A stretch of 64,000 nt of DNA, from contig NZ_LIYH01000003.1 in the NCBI RefSeq assembly GCF_001905885.1, positions 248,001 to 312,000 of the forward strand. The letters are read 5' to 3'. Within the stretch, counting starts at the first letter, position 1. Every line of letters begins with the position of its first letter. The notes under the pieces are model-generated. The model searched no databases. It was not told where the DNA came from and was given only the letters and a program-made list of their open reading frames with translations. Position numbers and translations under genes: made by a program. This document shows positions 17,533-25,586 of this stretch, one piece after another. Origin of the DNA: Streptomyces sp. CB03234 (GTDB lineage: Bacteria; Actinomycetota; Actinomycetes; Streptomycetales; Streptomycetaceae).

Positions 17533-18149
17533 CCATCCGTCTGCTGCTCGCCGACGACCACCCCGTCGTCCGCGCGGGGCTGCGTGCCGTCCTGGACACC
17601 GAACCGGACTTCGAGGTGGTCGCCGAGGCCGCCACGGCGGAACGGGCGGTGGAGCTCGCGCACGGCGTGGACGTCGTCCTGATGGACCTGCAGTTCGGCG
17701 CCGGGATGCACGGCTCGGAGGCGACGGCGGCGATCACCGCCCGCCCCGGTGGCCCGCGGGTGCTGGTGCTGACCACGTACGACACGGAAGCCGACATCCT
17801 GGCGGCCGTGGAGGCGGGCGCGAGCGGCTACCTGCTCAAGGACGCGCCGCCGGAGGAGCTGGCGGCGGCGGTCCGCACGGCCGCGGCCGGCCGGTCCGCG
17901 CTCGCCCCTGCCGTGGCGCACCGTCTGATGGACCGGATGCGGACCCCGGCGGAGGCGCTGACCAAGCGGGAGCTGGAGGTGCTGCAACTCGTCGGCGAGG
18001 GCCTGTCCAACCAGCAGATCAGCAAGCGGCTGTTCCTCAGCCAGGCGACGGTCAAGTCCCATCTGGTGCACGTCTTCGCCAAGCTGGGCGTGGACTCGCG
18101 GACGGCGGCGGTGGCGGCCGCCACCGCACGCCGCCTGATCCGCCGCTAG
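17529..18149 (+). CDS. LuxR-family response regulator
   Basis: A 206-residue regulator with a receiver domain (LADDHP, phospho-acceptor Asp in VDVVLMDLQFG, Lys in LLKDAPP). The C-terminal LuxR helix-turn-helix reads LSNQQISKRLFLSQATVKSH. It is translationally coupled to the kinase. The stop codon overlaps the convergent DUF5955 gene stop by a few bases. The probable target is the divergent ABC transporter through the TCAACC-TTTT-GGTTGA dyad. Confidence 0.95.
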   Translation: MTIRLLLADDHPVVRAGLRAVLDTEPDFEVVAEAATAERAVELAHGVDVVLMDLQFGAGMHGSEATAAITARPGGPRVLVLTTYDTEADILAAVEAGASGYLLKDAPPEELAAAVRTAAAGRSALAPAVAHRLMDRMRTPAEALTKRELEVLQLVGEGLSNQQISKRLFLSQATVKSHLVHVFAKLGVDSRTAAVAAATARRLIRR

Positions 18150-18451
18150 GAACTGCGCTGCGGTTCGCCGAACAGCTCCACCGCGTGGCGTACGTCGGTG
18201 AGCGCGGCGCCCAGGGCGCTCACCGAGCCGATCGCGCCCGCGATGAGCAGCAGCGACCGGCGCAGCCGCCGCACCTCGGGGACCCCGGTGAGGGTCATCG
18301 CGGCAAGCGCGGCCAGCTCGTCCTCGGCGATGCCCCGGTCGACGAAGTCGGCCGGGTGGCCGGCGAGTTCGCGGCGGAGGCGGGAGACGGCGGCGCGCAG
18401 CTCCGTCACCCTGGGGTCCTCGCCGCTGCCGGTCACACGCCTCTGCCCCAT
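18146..18451 (-). CDS. DUF5955 family protein
   Basis: A 101-residue protein beginning MGQRRVTGSGEDPRVTELRA, with the conserved stretch DRGIAEDELAALAAMTLTGV and a hydrophobic C-terminal half (RSLLLIAGAIGSVSAL). It matches the small, Streptomyces-restricted DUF5955 family of unknown function. ATG 18451 was chosen over an upstream TTG. The gene converges on the response regulator gene, overlapping at the stop codons. It lies 105 bases downstream of nothing on its own strand that would suggest an operon. Confidence 0.85.
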   Translation of the reverse strand: MGQRRVTGSGEDPRVTELRAAVSRLRRELAGHPADFVDRGIAEDELAALAAMTLTGVPEVRRLRRSLLLIAGAIGSVSALGAALTDVRHAVELFGEPQRSS

Positions 18452-18555
18452 GCTTCGCAACAAAAGCTCTCCCGCCCCTTGCTCGCACTACGTTGTGCGC
18501 CCGTCCCTGTACTTAACGCCATCCCGGGGCCGGCGCGCCACTCCCCTGACGAAAC

Positions 18556-20487
18556 TCAGGAGGTCGCTTCCGGGGCGATCGCGCCGCGCCACACGGTCAC
18601 GTCGAGGGTGACGTAGTGACTGGGGTCGGATTCGGGCGACTTCCCCTGGTACGTCACGAGGCCGACGTGCCCCCCGTTGGTCAGGACGCACAGCTGGGAC
18701 CCCTTGGACAGGGAGTCGAGGTCGACCCGGTCGGCATAGCGGGTCTCGGTCCGGCAGGTCTCCAGGTCTCCCTTCTGGCCCGCGCGCAGGAGGATGAGCC
18801 GCCCGTCCTCCACGTAGATCTTCTCCAGGCTCCAGTCGTAGGCGACGTCCACGTCGGCGTCGTCGCCGAGCGGCTTGACCGGGTCGTCGCCGAGCGTCAG
18901 GTGGTAGCCGTCGGTGAGGTCGATGCCCTGGTAGGTGGCGGGCGTCGGGTCGGCGACCGGCTGTGGGGGCTGCTGGGAGGAGGACGACGTGTCGGGTGAG
19001 GGGGCGGTCCCGTCCGTGGCGCCGTCCACCGGGTCCCGGCCCTGGGGCGTGGCGTCGCTCTTGGCCTGGTCGGCGCCGCGCGCCTGGCCACCGTCCTTGT
19101 CGTCGCGCGACATCAGGAGGTACACCCCGCCGCCGGCGAGCCCGGCGACGAGGAGCGTGGCGACGAGGGCGAGCACGAGGTTGCGCTTCGTCTTCTTGCG
19201 GGGCGCGGCGGGAGCGGCGGCGGTGACCGGGGCGGGCCCGGCGTACGGGGGCGGGGTCTGGTGCGGGCTCTGGTGGGCGGGCGGGTAGCCGTACGCGGGC
19301 GGCTGGACGTGGGGGTGGGCGTGGGGGTGGGGGTTCGTCTGGGCGGGCGGCGGGCCGAAGCCGGGCGGCGGGGTCGCCGGTGCCGCGTGGGCGGTCGGGG
19401 TCTGCGCGGCCGGGGGGTGGGGGTGGGGCTGCGCGGCCGGCGGCTGTGGCTGTGGCTGTGGCTGTGGCTGTGGCTGTGGCTGGAACGGCGGGGGCGTCGC
19501 GGGGGCGGCGGGCGCGGCGGGGGCCGCCGGGGGCTGGGCGGGCGGCGGGGGCGTGGTGGCCGCCGCCGGGGCGGGCGCGGCCGCGCGGGTGGTGATGTCC
19601 GCGGCCACCGCGCCGGGCAGCCACTCCTCCGGGCGGCGCAGCGCGGTCTGGTCGCTGGCGGCCTGGCACAGGGTCAGGATGTCGGTGACGGACGGGCGGG
19701 CGGCCGGGTCCTTCGCCAGGCAGCGGGTCACCAACTCGCGCAGCCGCTCCGGGAGTCCGTCCAGCCGCGGCTCCTCGTGGACGATCCGGTACAGCACGCC
19801 GTGGGAGGTGCCCTCGCCGAAGGCGGGGCTGCCGATGGCGGCGTACGCCGTGACCTGGCCGAGCGCGAAGATGTCGGTGGCCGCGGTGACCGTGCGGCCC
19901 GCCGCCTGCTCGGGCGACATGAAGGACGGGGTGCCGATGGTGACGCCGCTGCCGGTGAGTGAGGTCGCGTCGGCGGCGCGGGCGATGCCGAAGTCGATGA
20001 CGCGCGGCCCGTCCGCCGCGAGCAGGACGTTCGCGGGCTTGAGGTCGCGGTGCACGATGCCCGCGCCGTGGATGACCTGGAGGGCTTCGGCGATACCGGC
20101 CACCAGCAGCAGGACCGTGTCGACGGGCAGCCTGCCGTGGGCCTGGACGGCGTCGGCCAGCGAGGGGCCGGGTACGTACGCGGTGGCCAGCCAGGGCTGA
20201 CGGGCGTCCGTGTCGGCGTCGATGACGGGCGCGGTGTAGAGGCCCTGGACGCGCTGGGCGGACTGCACCTCCTGCGCGAACCGGCGCCGGAACTCGGCGT
20301 CTTCGGCGAAGTCGGGCCGGATCACCTTGATGGCGACGGGCCGCCCGCCCGGGGTGTACGACAGGTACACCTTGCCCATGCCGCCGGCGCCGAGCCGGGC
20401 GGCGAGCCGGTACCCGGCCACCGATCGCGGATCGTCGTCCTCAAGCGGCTGGAAGACCGTTCCCCGACTCGCCGGACCACCACTCAT
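18556..20487 (-). CDS. Transmembrane Ser/Thr protein kinase (Hanks type)
   Basis: A 643-residue kinase. The catalytic domain covers about residues 25-280, with glycine loop LGAGGMGKVYLSY, VAIKVI lysine, HRDLKPANVLL catalytic loop, DFGIARA and SFMSPEQAAG. A Pro/Gln/Ala-rich linker (about 290-420) includes a (QP)n run. One transmembrane helix (NLVLALVATLLVAGLAGGGV) follows, then an extracellular domain of about 180 residues that has two Cys and no recognised PASTA repeats. It is probably a sensor kinase of unknown ligand. ATG 20487 was chosen over the TTG at 20490. Confidence 0.94.
   Translation of the reverse strand: MSGGPASRGTVFQPLEDDDPRSVAGYRLAARLGAGGMGKVYLSYTPGGRPVAIKVIRPDFAEDAEFRRRFAQEVQSAQRVQGLYTAPVIDADTDARQPWLATAYVPGPSLADAVQAHGRLPVDTVLLLVAGIAEALQVIHGAGIVHRDLKPANVLLAADGPRVIDFGIARAADATSLTGSGVTIGTPSFMSPEQAAGRTVTAATDIFALGQVTAYAAIGSPAFGEGTSHGVLYRIVHEEPRLDGLPERLRELVTRCLAKDPAARPSVTDILTLCQAASDQTALRRPEEWLPGAVAADITTRAAAPAPAAATTPPPPAQPPAAPAAPAAPATPPPFQPQPQPQPQPQPQPPAAQPHPHPPAAQTPTAHAAPATPPPGFGPPPAQTNPHPHAHPHVQPPAYGYPPAHQSPHQTPPPYAGPAPVTAAAPAAPRKKTKRNLVLALVATLLVAGLAGGGVYLLMSRDDKDGGQARGADQAKSDATPQGRDPVDGATDGTAPSPDTSSSSQQPPQPVADPTPATYQGIDLTDGYHLTLGDDPVKPLGDDADVDVAYDWSLEKIYVEDGRLILLRAGQKGDLETCRTETRYADRVDLDSLSKGSQLCVLTNGGHVGLVTYQGKSPESDPSHYVTLDVTVWRGAIAPEATS
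19442..19482. repeat. Hexanucleotide tandem repeat inside the kinase linker
   Basis: About six and a half copies of GGCTGT on the plus strand encode the Gln-Pro run in the kinase juxtamembrane linker. Copy number could vary by slippage without breaking the frame, because the unit is six bases. Confidence 0.9.
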
Positions 20488-20620
20488 CAACCCATGTCCC
20501 CCGTAACGGACTTCGCACTGTCCTGCTGCTCACTGCTGATCGCTTCGATCCCGGACCGCACCCTATCCAAGGCGGAGCGTCCTCTTCACCCGCGTGACCC
20601 GTGCGCGCGGGGGCGCGCGC

Positions 20621-21250
20621 ATGCGGTATGCACTCCACATGGGACATACGGCAACAGACGGACCGCGGATCGCCGGACTTCTTCTCGCGGCGGGCGGCGG
20701 ACGGCGCCTCGGTGGCCGCCCCAAGGCCCTCCTGGAGCACCGCGGCCGTCCCCTGGTCGAGCACGCGGCGGGGGTCCTGCGGGCGGGCGGCTGCGAGGTG
20801 GTGCACGTGGTGCTGGGCGCCGCCGCCGGCTCCGTACGGGAACGGGCCTCGCTGCCCGGCTGCGTCCTGGTCGACAACCCGGACTGGGAGGAGGGCATGG
20901 GCTCGTCGCTGCGCGCGGGGCTCGCGTCGCTCACCGCCACCGGTGACGCGGACGCGGCGGTCGTCTCCCTGGTGGACCAGCCGGGGATCGGTGCGGAGGC
21001 GGTACGCCGGGTGGCGGCCGCGTACCGCTCGCGTGACGCGCTGGCGGCCGCCGCGTACGGCGGGAAGCGCGGCCACCCGGTGCTGCTCGGGGCGGACCGG
21101 TGGGCGGACGTCGGGGTGAGTGCGGAGGGGGACCGGGGGGCACGCGCCTACCTGAGGGAGCACGAGGCGTCGATCGTCCTCGTCGAGTGCGGGGACGTGG
21201 CGGAGCCGTACGACATCGACACCGCGGAGGACCTGGCGCACCTTGAGTGA
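20621..21250 (+). CDS. MobA/MocA-like molybdenum-cofactor nucleotidyltransferase family
   Basis: A 209-residue NTP-transferase-3 protein. Signatures are GLLLAAGGGRRLGGRPKALL (nucleotide-binding loop with G-R-P-K), DNPDWEEGMGSSLRAG and VSLVDQPGI (metal-binding Asp). The C-terminal end is DIDTAEDLAHL. Family members attach CMP or GMP to molybdopterin, often serving a xanthine dehydrogenase. That would suit a purine-degrading organism, but no molybdoenzyme gene is in the window. The start could be ATG 20621 or 20639; neither has a strong ribosome-binding site. Confidence 0.85.
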   Translation: MRYALHMGHTATDGPRIAGLLLAAGGGRRLGGRPKALLEHRGRPLVEHAAGVLRAGGCEVVHVVLGAAAGSVRERASLPGCVLVDNPDWEEGMGSSLRAGLASLTATGDADAAVVSLVDQPGIGAEAVRRVAAAYRSRDALAAAAYGGKRGHPVLLGADRWADVGVSAEGDRGARAYLREHEASIVLVECGDVAEPYDIDTAEDLAHLE

Positions 21251-21299
21251 ACGAGATGGCACCCAGAGCCATGTTCTGTCGACCAAGAGAATCTCGACA

Positions 21300-21314
21300 T
21301 CAACAAACCATTGA
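21300..21314. promoter_or_regulatory. Candidate operator, element B, upstream of aceB
   Basis: TCAACAAACCATTGA keeps the left arm of element B and has one change in the right arm (ATTGA for GTTGA). It lies 166 bases before the aceB start and three bases from an element A site, in a locally AT-rich stretch. Confidence 0.5.
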
Positions 21315-21316
21315 AC

Positions 21317-21331
21317 TTCCACTATGAGGAA
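21317..21331. promoter_or_regulatory. Candidate AllR operator (element A) upstream of aceB
   Basis: TTCCACTATGAGGAA fits TTCC-N7-GGAA and closely resembles the paired sites before gcl and hyi. It would link malate synthase to the same glyoxylate regulator. Confidence 0.6.
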
Positions 21332-21479
21332 ACTAGTATCCACTGCTCAGAAGCACCCGATCGTCAGAAGGCGCCCGTGACCGTATCTCGGCTCCCACGG
21401 CACTCAGTGCCGCGCGCGTATGCCCGGCGGCCGCAGCACGGCGCCGTGCCCCAGTCCCCGCTGAAGGAAGTGACAGCTC

Positions 21480-23102
21480 ATGTCCGCACCAGCGCCGTCC
21501 CCGCTGGCCATCGTCGAAGCCGAGCCCCTGCCCCGGCAGGACGAGGTCCTCACCGATGCGGCCCTGGCCTTCGTGGCCGAGCTGCACCGGCGCTTCACGC
21601 CCCGGCGTGACGAGCTCCTCACCCGCCGCGCGGAGCGCCGCGCCGAGATCGCCCGCACCAGCACCCTCGACTTCCTCCCGGAGACCGCACAGCTCCGGGA
21701 GGACGACAGCTGGAAGGTCGCGCCGGCCCCGGCCGCGCTGAACGACCGACGCGTCGAGATCACCGGTCCGACCGATCGCAAGATGACCATCAACGCCCTC
21801 AACTCGGGCGCCAAGGTCTGGCTCGCAGACTTCGAAGACGCGTCCGCCCCCACCTGGGAGAACGTCGTCCTCGGCCAGCTCAACCTGATCGACGCGTACG
21901 AGCGGAAGATCGACTTCACCGACCCGCGCACGGGCAAGTCGTACGCCCTCAAGCCCGCCGCCGAGCTGGCGACGGTCGTCATGCGCCCGCGCGGCTGGCA
22001 CCTGGAGGAGCGCCACCTGCGCTTCGACGGCCGTCCGGTCCCGGGTGCGCTGGTCGACTTCGGGCTGTACTTCTTCCACAACGCGCAGCGGCTCATCGAC
22101 CTCGGCAAGGGCCCGTACTTCTACCTCCCGAAGACGGAGTCGCACCTGGAGGCCCGCCTCTGGAACGACATCTTCGTCTTCGCCCAGGACTACGTCGGCA
22201 TCCCGCAGGGCACCGTCCGCGCGACCGTCCTGATCGAGACGATCACGGCCGCGTACGAGATGGAGGAGATCCTCTACGAGCTGCGCGACCACGCGGCGGG
22301 CCTGAACGCCGGCCGCTGGGACTACCTCTTCTCGATCGTGAAGAACTTCCGGGACGGCGGCGCGAAGTTCGTCCTCCCGGACCGCAACGCGGTGACGATG
22401 ACGGCGCCGTTCATGCGCGCGTACACCGAGCTCCTCGTGCGCACCTGCCACAAGCGCGGCGCGCACGCGATCGGCGGCATGGCGGCGTTCATCCCGTCCC
22501 GCAAGGACCCCGAGGTCAACAAGGTCGCCTTCGAGAAGGTCAAGGCCGACAAGGACCGCGAGGCGAACGACGGCTTCGACGGCTCCTGGGTCGCCCACCC
22601 CGACCTGGTCCCGATCGCGATGGCCTCCTTCGACGCCGTCCTGGGCGACAAGCCCAACCAGAAGGACCGTCTCCGCGAGGACGTCTCGGTGGCCCCCGGC
22701 GACCTGATCGCCATCGACTCGCTCGACGCGAAGCCGACGTACGAGGGCCTCCGCAACGCCGTCCAGGTCGGCATCCGCTACATCGAGGCCTGGCTGCGCG
22801 GCCTCGGCGCCGTCGCCATCTTCAACCTGATGGAGGACGCGGCGACCGCCGAGATCTCGCGCTCGCAGATCTGGCAGTGGATCAACGCGGGCGTCGTCTT
22901 CGAGAACGGCGAGCAGGCCACGCCCGAGCTGGCCCGCAAGGTCGCGGCCGAGGAACTGGCCGCCATCCGCGCCGAGATCGGCGACGAGGCGTTCGCCGCG
23001 GGCAGGTGGCAGCAGGCCCACGACCTGCTCCTGAAGGTCTCGCTCGACGAGGACTACGCGGACTTCCTCACCCTCCCCGCGTACGAGCAGCTCGTCGGCT
23101 GA
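21480..23102 (+). CDS. aceB: Malate synthase A
   Basis: Condenses glyoxylate with acetyl-CoA to malate. The 540-residue protein is of the shorter A isoform length. It shows [53 protein letters not shown] (conserved active-site Arg/Glu region), [31 protein letters not shown] and [16 protein letters not shown]. It is the sink for glyoxylate from allantoin. The ATG follows a GAAGGAAG ribosome-binding site. Elements A and B upstream suggest joint control with allantoin and glyoxylate genes. A strong terminator follows. Confidence 0.97.
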   Translation: MSAPAPSPLAIVEAEPLPRQDEVLTDAALAFVAELHRRFTPRRDELLTRRAERRAEIARTSTLDFLPETAQLREDDSWKVAPAPAALNDRRVEITGPTDRKMTINALNSGAKVWLADFEDASAPTWENVVLGQLNLIDAYERKIDFTDPRTGKSYALKPAAELATVVMRPRGWHLEERHLRFDGRPVPGALVDFGLYFFHNAQRLIDLGKGPYFYLPKTESHLEARLWNDIFVFAQDYVGIPQGTVRATVLIETITAAYEMEEILYELRDHAAGLNAGRWDYLFSIVKNFRDGGAKFVLPDRNAVTMTAPFMRAYTELLVRTCHKRGAHAIGGMAAFIPSRKDPEVNKVAFEKVKADKDREANDGFDGSWVAHPDLVPIAMASFDAVLGDKPNQKDRLREDVSVAPGDLIAIDSLDAKPTYEGLRNAVQVGIRYIEAWLRGLGAVAIFNLMEDAATAEISRSQIWQWINAGVVFENGEQATPELARKVAAEELAAIRAEIGDEAFAAGRWQQAHDLLLKVSLDEDYADFLTLPAYEQLVG

Positions 23103-23120
23103 CCCCCGCCGCCGAGAACC

Positions 23121-23160
23121 ACTCCGCCCCCTGGCGACGCACAGCGTCAGGGGGCGGAGT
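23121..23160. terminator. Bidirectional hairpin terminator between aceB and the convergent gene
   Basis: A 12-base outer stem (ACTCCGCCCCCT / AGGGGGCGGAGT) continues into an inner GACGC/GCGTC stem after a small bulge. It lies between convergent genes and overlaps the last codons of the minus-strand gene. Confidence 0.8.
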
Positions 23161-23656
23161 CCTGCCCGCCCCCGCTCGCGGCCGCCTTGCGCTTCTCGGC
23201 GTACGTGACGGCGTGTCCCGACAGCGCCACCAGCAGGGTGGCCAGCAGGGCGGGGACCCAGGGATCACGCACGTACAGCCCGGGGGTGAAGGACTCGACG
23301 AACAGGACCGCCAGGAACGTCGTCGCGGCGGAGAGCAGCTCCTCACCGGCGTTCCTGGCGCGGCCGGGAGCGGCCAGGAGACGCAGTCCGGCGCGCAGCG
23401 GGTGGATGAACAGGGCGGAGAGCAGACCACAGGGCAGGCAGAGCAGCGCCCCCCACAGCAGTGCGGCTCTGCTCTCCAGCTCCACCAGGGGACGGGCCAG
23501 GACGGCGACGACCAGAACACCCAGCAGCACGGCCAGGAGCACCGCTGCCACCACGCCGAGCCCCAGTCCCGTCAGGCCGGCAGCGCTGAGCGCCTTCTGG
23601 CGAGGGGACAGGGAGGCCCAGTCGGAGGTGTCTTCCGGGCGCTTGTTCGGTTCCAC
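23147..23656 (-). CDS. Hypothetical integral membrane protein, 169 aa
   Basis: It begins VEPNKRPEDTSDWASLSPRQ, preceded by a strong GGAAGGAG ribosome-binding site before GTG 23656. Four hydrophobic segments follow (about residues 23-50, 62-80, 100-116 and 128-145), ending in a basic, Gly-rich tail. I do not recognise a family. It sits 82 bases downstream of a small secreted protein gene on the same strand, so the two may be an operon. An immunity- or export-like role for its partner is possible but unproven. Confidence 0.75.
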   Translation of the reverse strand: MEPNKRPEDTSDWASLSPRQKALSAAGLTGLGLGVVAAVLLAVLLGVLVVAVLARPLVELESRAALLWGALLCLPCGLLSALFIHPLRAGLRLLAAPGRARNAGEELLSAATTFLAVLFVESFTPGLYVRDPWVPALLATLLVALSGHAVTYAEKRKAAASGGGQDSAP

Positions 23657-23738
23657 CGGGGGCTCCTTCCCTTGCGGGTGGTGGTGCGAGGGGGCGGCAC
23701 CCCAGGAAAGGGGTGCCGCCCGATGACGACGGGTCGGG

Positions 23739-24269
23739 TCAGAGGGCGACCAGCATGATCGCCCGTGCGATGTCATGGGCCACGTCCGTGGGAATTCCGG
23801 CCTTCACCATCGCCACGGTGAGCGCGGTCTCGCTCCATCCTTCGACGTCCTCGATCGCATCGGCGATCTTGTTGCCGTTGCGGGAGATGAAGGCACCGCT
23901 CTTCTTGCTCACCTTGCCGATGATTTTCCCGGCCCACACACCTCCGTGGCGCAGACCGGCGACGATGAGTTTGCGGACGATCGTCCCCATTCCCAGAGCC
24001 CGCTTGGTCCGCTGGTGGGCGTCGGGATTCTCCAACCGCTGCGCATACCGCTCGAATTCACCGATCAGTGCGGGATCGGCACCGTCGGCCTTCATCCGGG
24101 CGATGAGGTCGCGCACGTCGGCGGCGGTCGGCCGCAGCGACTCCGCCGGAACCTCGCTGTGCGCCCGGTACCGTTCCGCCTCGGCCGCCTGGGCCAAGGG
24201 CGCGGCGGCCCCGAAGGCGACAGCGGCGAGCGCGGCGGCGGCCGCCATGCGGATGCAATTGTTCTTCAC
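23739..24269 (-). CDS. Small secreted protein with hydrophobic C-terminal domain, unknown function
   Basis: A 176-residue protein from GTG 24269. It has a Sec-type signal peptide (VKNNCIRMAAAAALAAVAFG, cleavage near APLAQAAEA), a charged helical middle with DLIARMKADGADPALI, and a Lys/Gly-rich C-terminal half (GGVWAGKIIGKVSKKSG). It ends in amphipathic helices (MVKAGIPTDVAHDIARAIML). The basic, Gly-containing, helix-rich end is bacteriocin-like in composition, but I recognise no known family. Upstream is an AT-richer intergenic region of 263 bases. A membrane protein gene follows downstream on the same strand. Confidence 0.75.
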   Translation of the reverse strand: MKNNCIRMAAAAALAAVAFGAAAPLAQAAEAERYRAHSEVPAESLRPTAADVRDLIARMKADGADPALIGEFERYAQRLENPDAHQRTKRALGMGTIVRKLIVAGLRHGGVWAGKIIGKVSKKSGAFISRNGNKIADAIEDVEGWSETALTVAMVKAGIPTDVAHDIARAIMLVAL

Positions 24270-24532
24270 TTGCTGTTTCCCCTTGTTCAGGGGGAAGAGG
24301 GCATACGAGCATGCCGACAGGCATCGCGTCTCAACCGCCCGAATCCCAGCGGCCCGCATATCAACGGCGCCCGGATTTCTTCTTCCCCCGGTTGTGTCCC
24401 ACCCGCCCGGTTGGTCAGGCCCGGGCGGACGGAATCGACGTTAACCCAGGCGCGGTTCATGATCCAAAGCGAGAAGCAGTGAACAAGATCACCCATAGGT
24501 GTTGACTACAGCTATCCCGGCGGAAAGGGGAA

Positions 24533-25504
24533 TCAGGGCACCACCACCGTTCGCTGCGCCGAGAAGTCGCCCCACGTGCCGTCCGGCAGTTTGGCGCGGA
24601 GCTTGACCGTGTAGCGGGTGCCGGGCCCGTCGGTGACGGTGAAGGTGTACCGCAGCTGGCCGGGCGGGGGCTGGCTGCCCCAGACGATGGTGGTGGCGAA
24701 CGTCCCGTTGAGGAACAGCTGGTGCTCCCTGACCGGGGCGCCGGTGTCCGGCGGGGTCCAGGTCAGCACGACACTGCCCTTGCGGGCCGTCGCCGTGAGG
24801 CCGGTGGGGGCGGTGCTGGGGCCGGAGCCGGGGGCCGGGGCGGTCGTGAGGTCGACCGGCGGGCTGTCGGGCGAGGAGTTGTCCGCGGCGTCGCGGGCTC
24901 GGACGGTGAAGGTGTAGACGGTGCCCGGGCGCAGGTTGGCGATACGGGCGGTGGTGGCGGTGCCGGGGACGCTGTGGACACGGGAGTCGGCCTGGTAGAC
25001 GTCGTAGGCGGTGACACCGACGGAGTCGGTGGCGCGCTCCCAGGTGAGGGTGACTTCCCGACTGCCCCCGACCGTGCCCCGAAGAGCCGTCGGGCGGGTG
25101 GGGGGCGTGCCGTCGTCCGGTCTGGACGGGGGCGTCGTGACGGGTACGGCGGCGCCGGGCTCGGACAGATTGCCGGCCGCGTCCCGGGCGCGGACGGTGA
25201 AGCTGTACGCGGTCGAGGGCGTCAGGCGCTCGATGTCGACCATGTTCCTGGAAGCGGGCACCACCGCGACCTTCCGGCCCTTGTGGTTCACCTCGTATCC
25301 GGTGACCGCCTTGTTGTCCGACGAGCGTTCCCACATGACGTGCACGGAGGTGGCACTGCCGGCCTGGGCGGTGACTCCGGTGGGGGTGGAGGGGCGTTCG
25401 GTGTCCTTGGCCTTGGCCTTGTCCGTGTCCGTACCGCCCACGCATGCGGCGAGCAGGAGGGTGGCGGAAACGGTCAACGCGGCGACGGTGAGGGGGCGTT
25501 GCAC
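24533..25504 (-). CDS. Lipoprotein with fibronectin type III repeats
   Basis: A 323-residue protein. The signal peptide ends in the lipobox LLAAC (Cys near residue 20). A short linker and three fibronectin type III-like modules follow: about residues 38-125 (RPSTPTGVTAQAGSATSVHV, then NLSEPGAAVPVTT), 135-220 and 230-323. The start is GTG 25504, with GGAGG six bases upstream. It is likely tethered to the outer face of the membrane and displays binding modules. There is no catalytic domain. The ligand is unknown, and the neighbours do not clarify it. Confidence 0.9.
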   Translation of the reverse strand: MQRPLTVAALTVSATLLLAACVGGTDTDKAKAKDTERPSTPTGVTAQAGSATSVHVMWERSSDNKAVTGYEVNHKGRKVAVVPASRNMVDIERLTPSTAYSFTVRARDAAGNLSEPGAAVPVTTPPSRPDDGTPPTRPTALRGTVGGSREVTLTWERATDSVGVTAYDVYQADSRVHSVPGTATTARIANLRPGTVYTFTVRARDAADNSSPDSPPVDLTTAPAPGSGPSTAPTGLTATARKGSVVLTWTPPDTGAPVREHQLFLNGTFATTIVWGSQPPPGQLRYTFTVTDGPGTRYTVKLRAKLPDGTWGDFSAQRTVVVP

Positions 25505-25586
25505 GGTCGGCCTCCACGTACGACAGGGGATTGGTCCAGACCTGTATGCCATACGGGGAGGTAGTCATCAAGGGCCGGGGGCGCGG

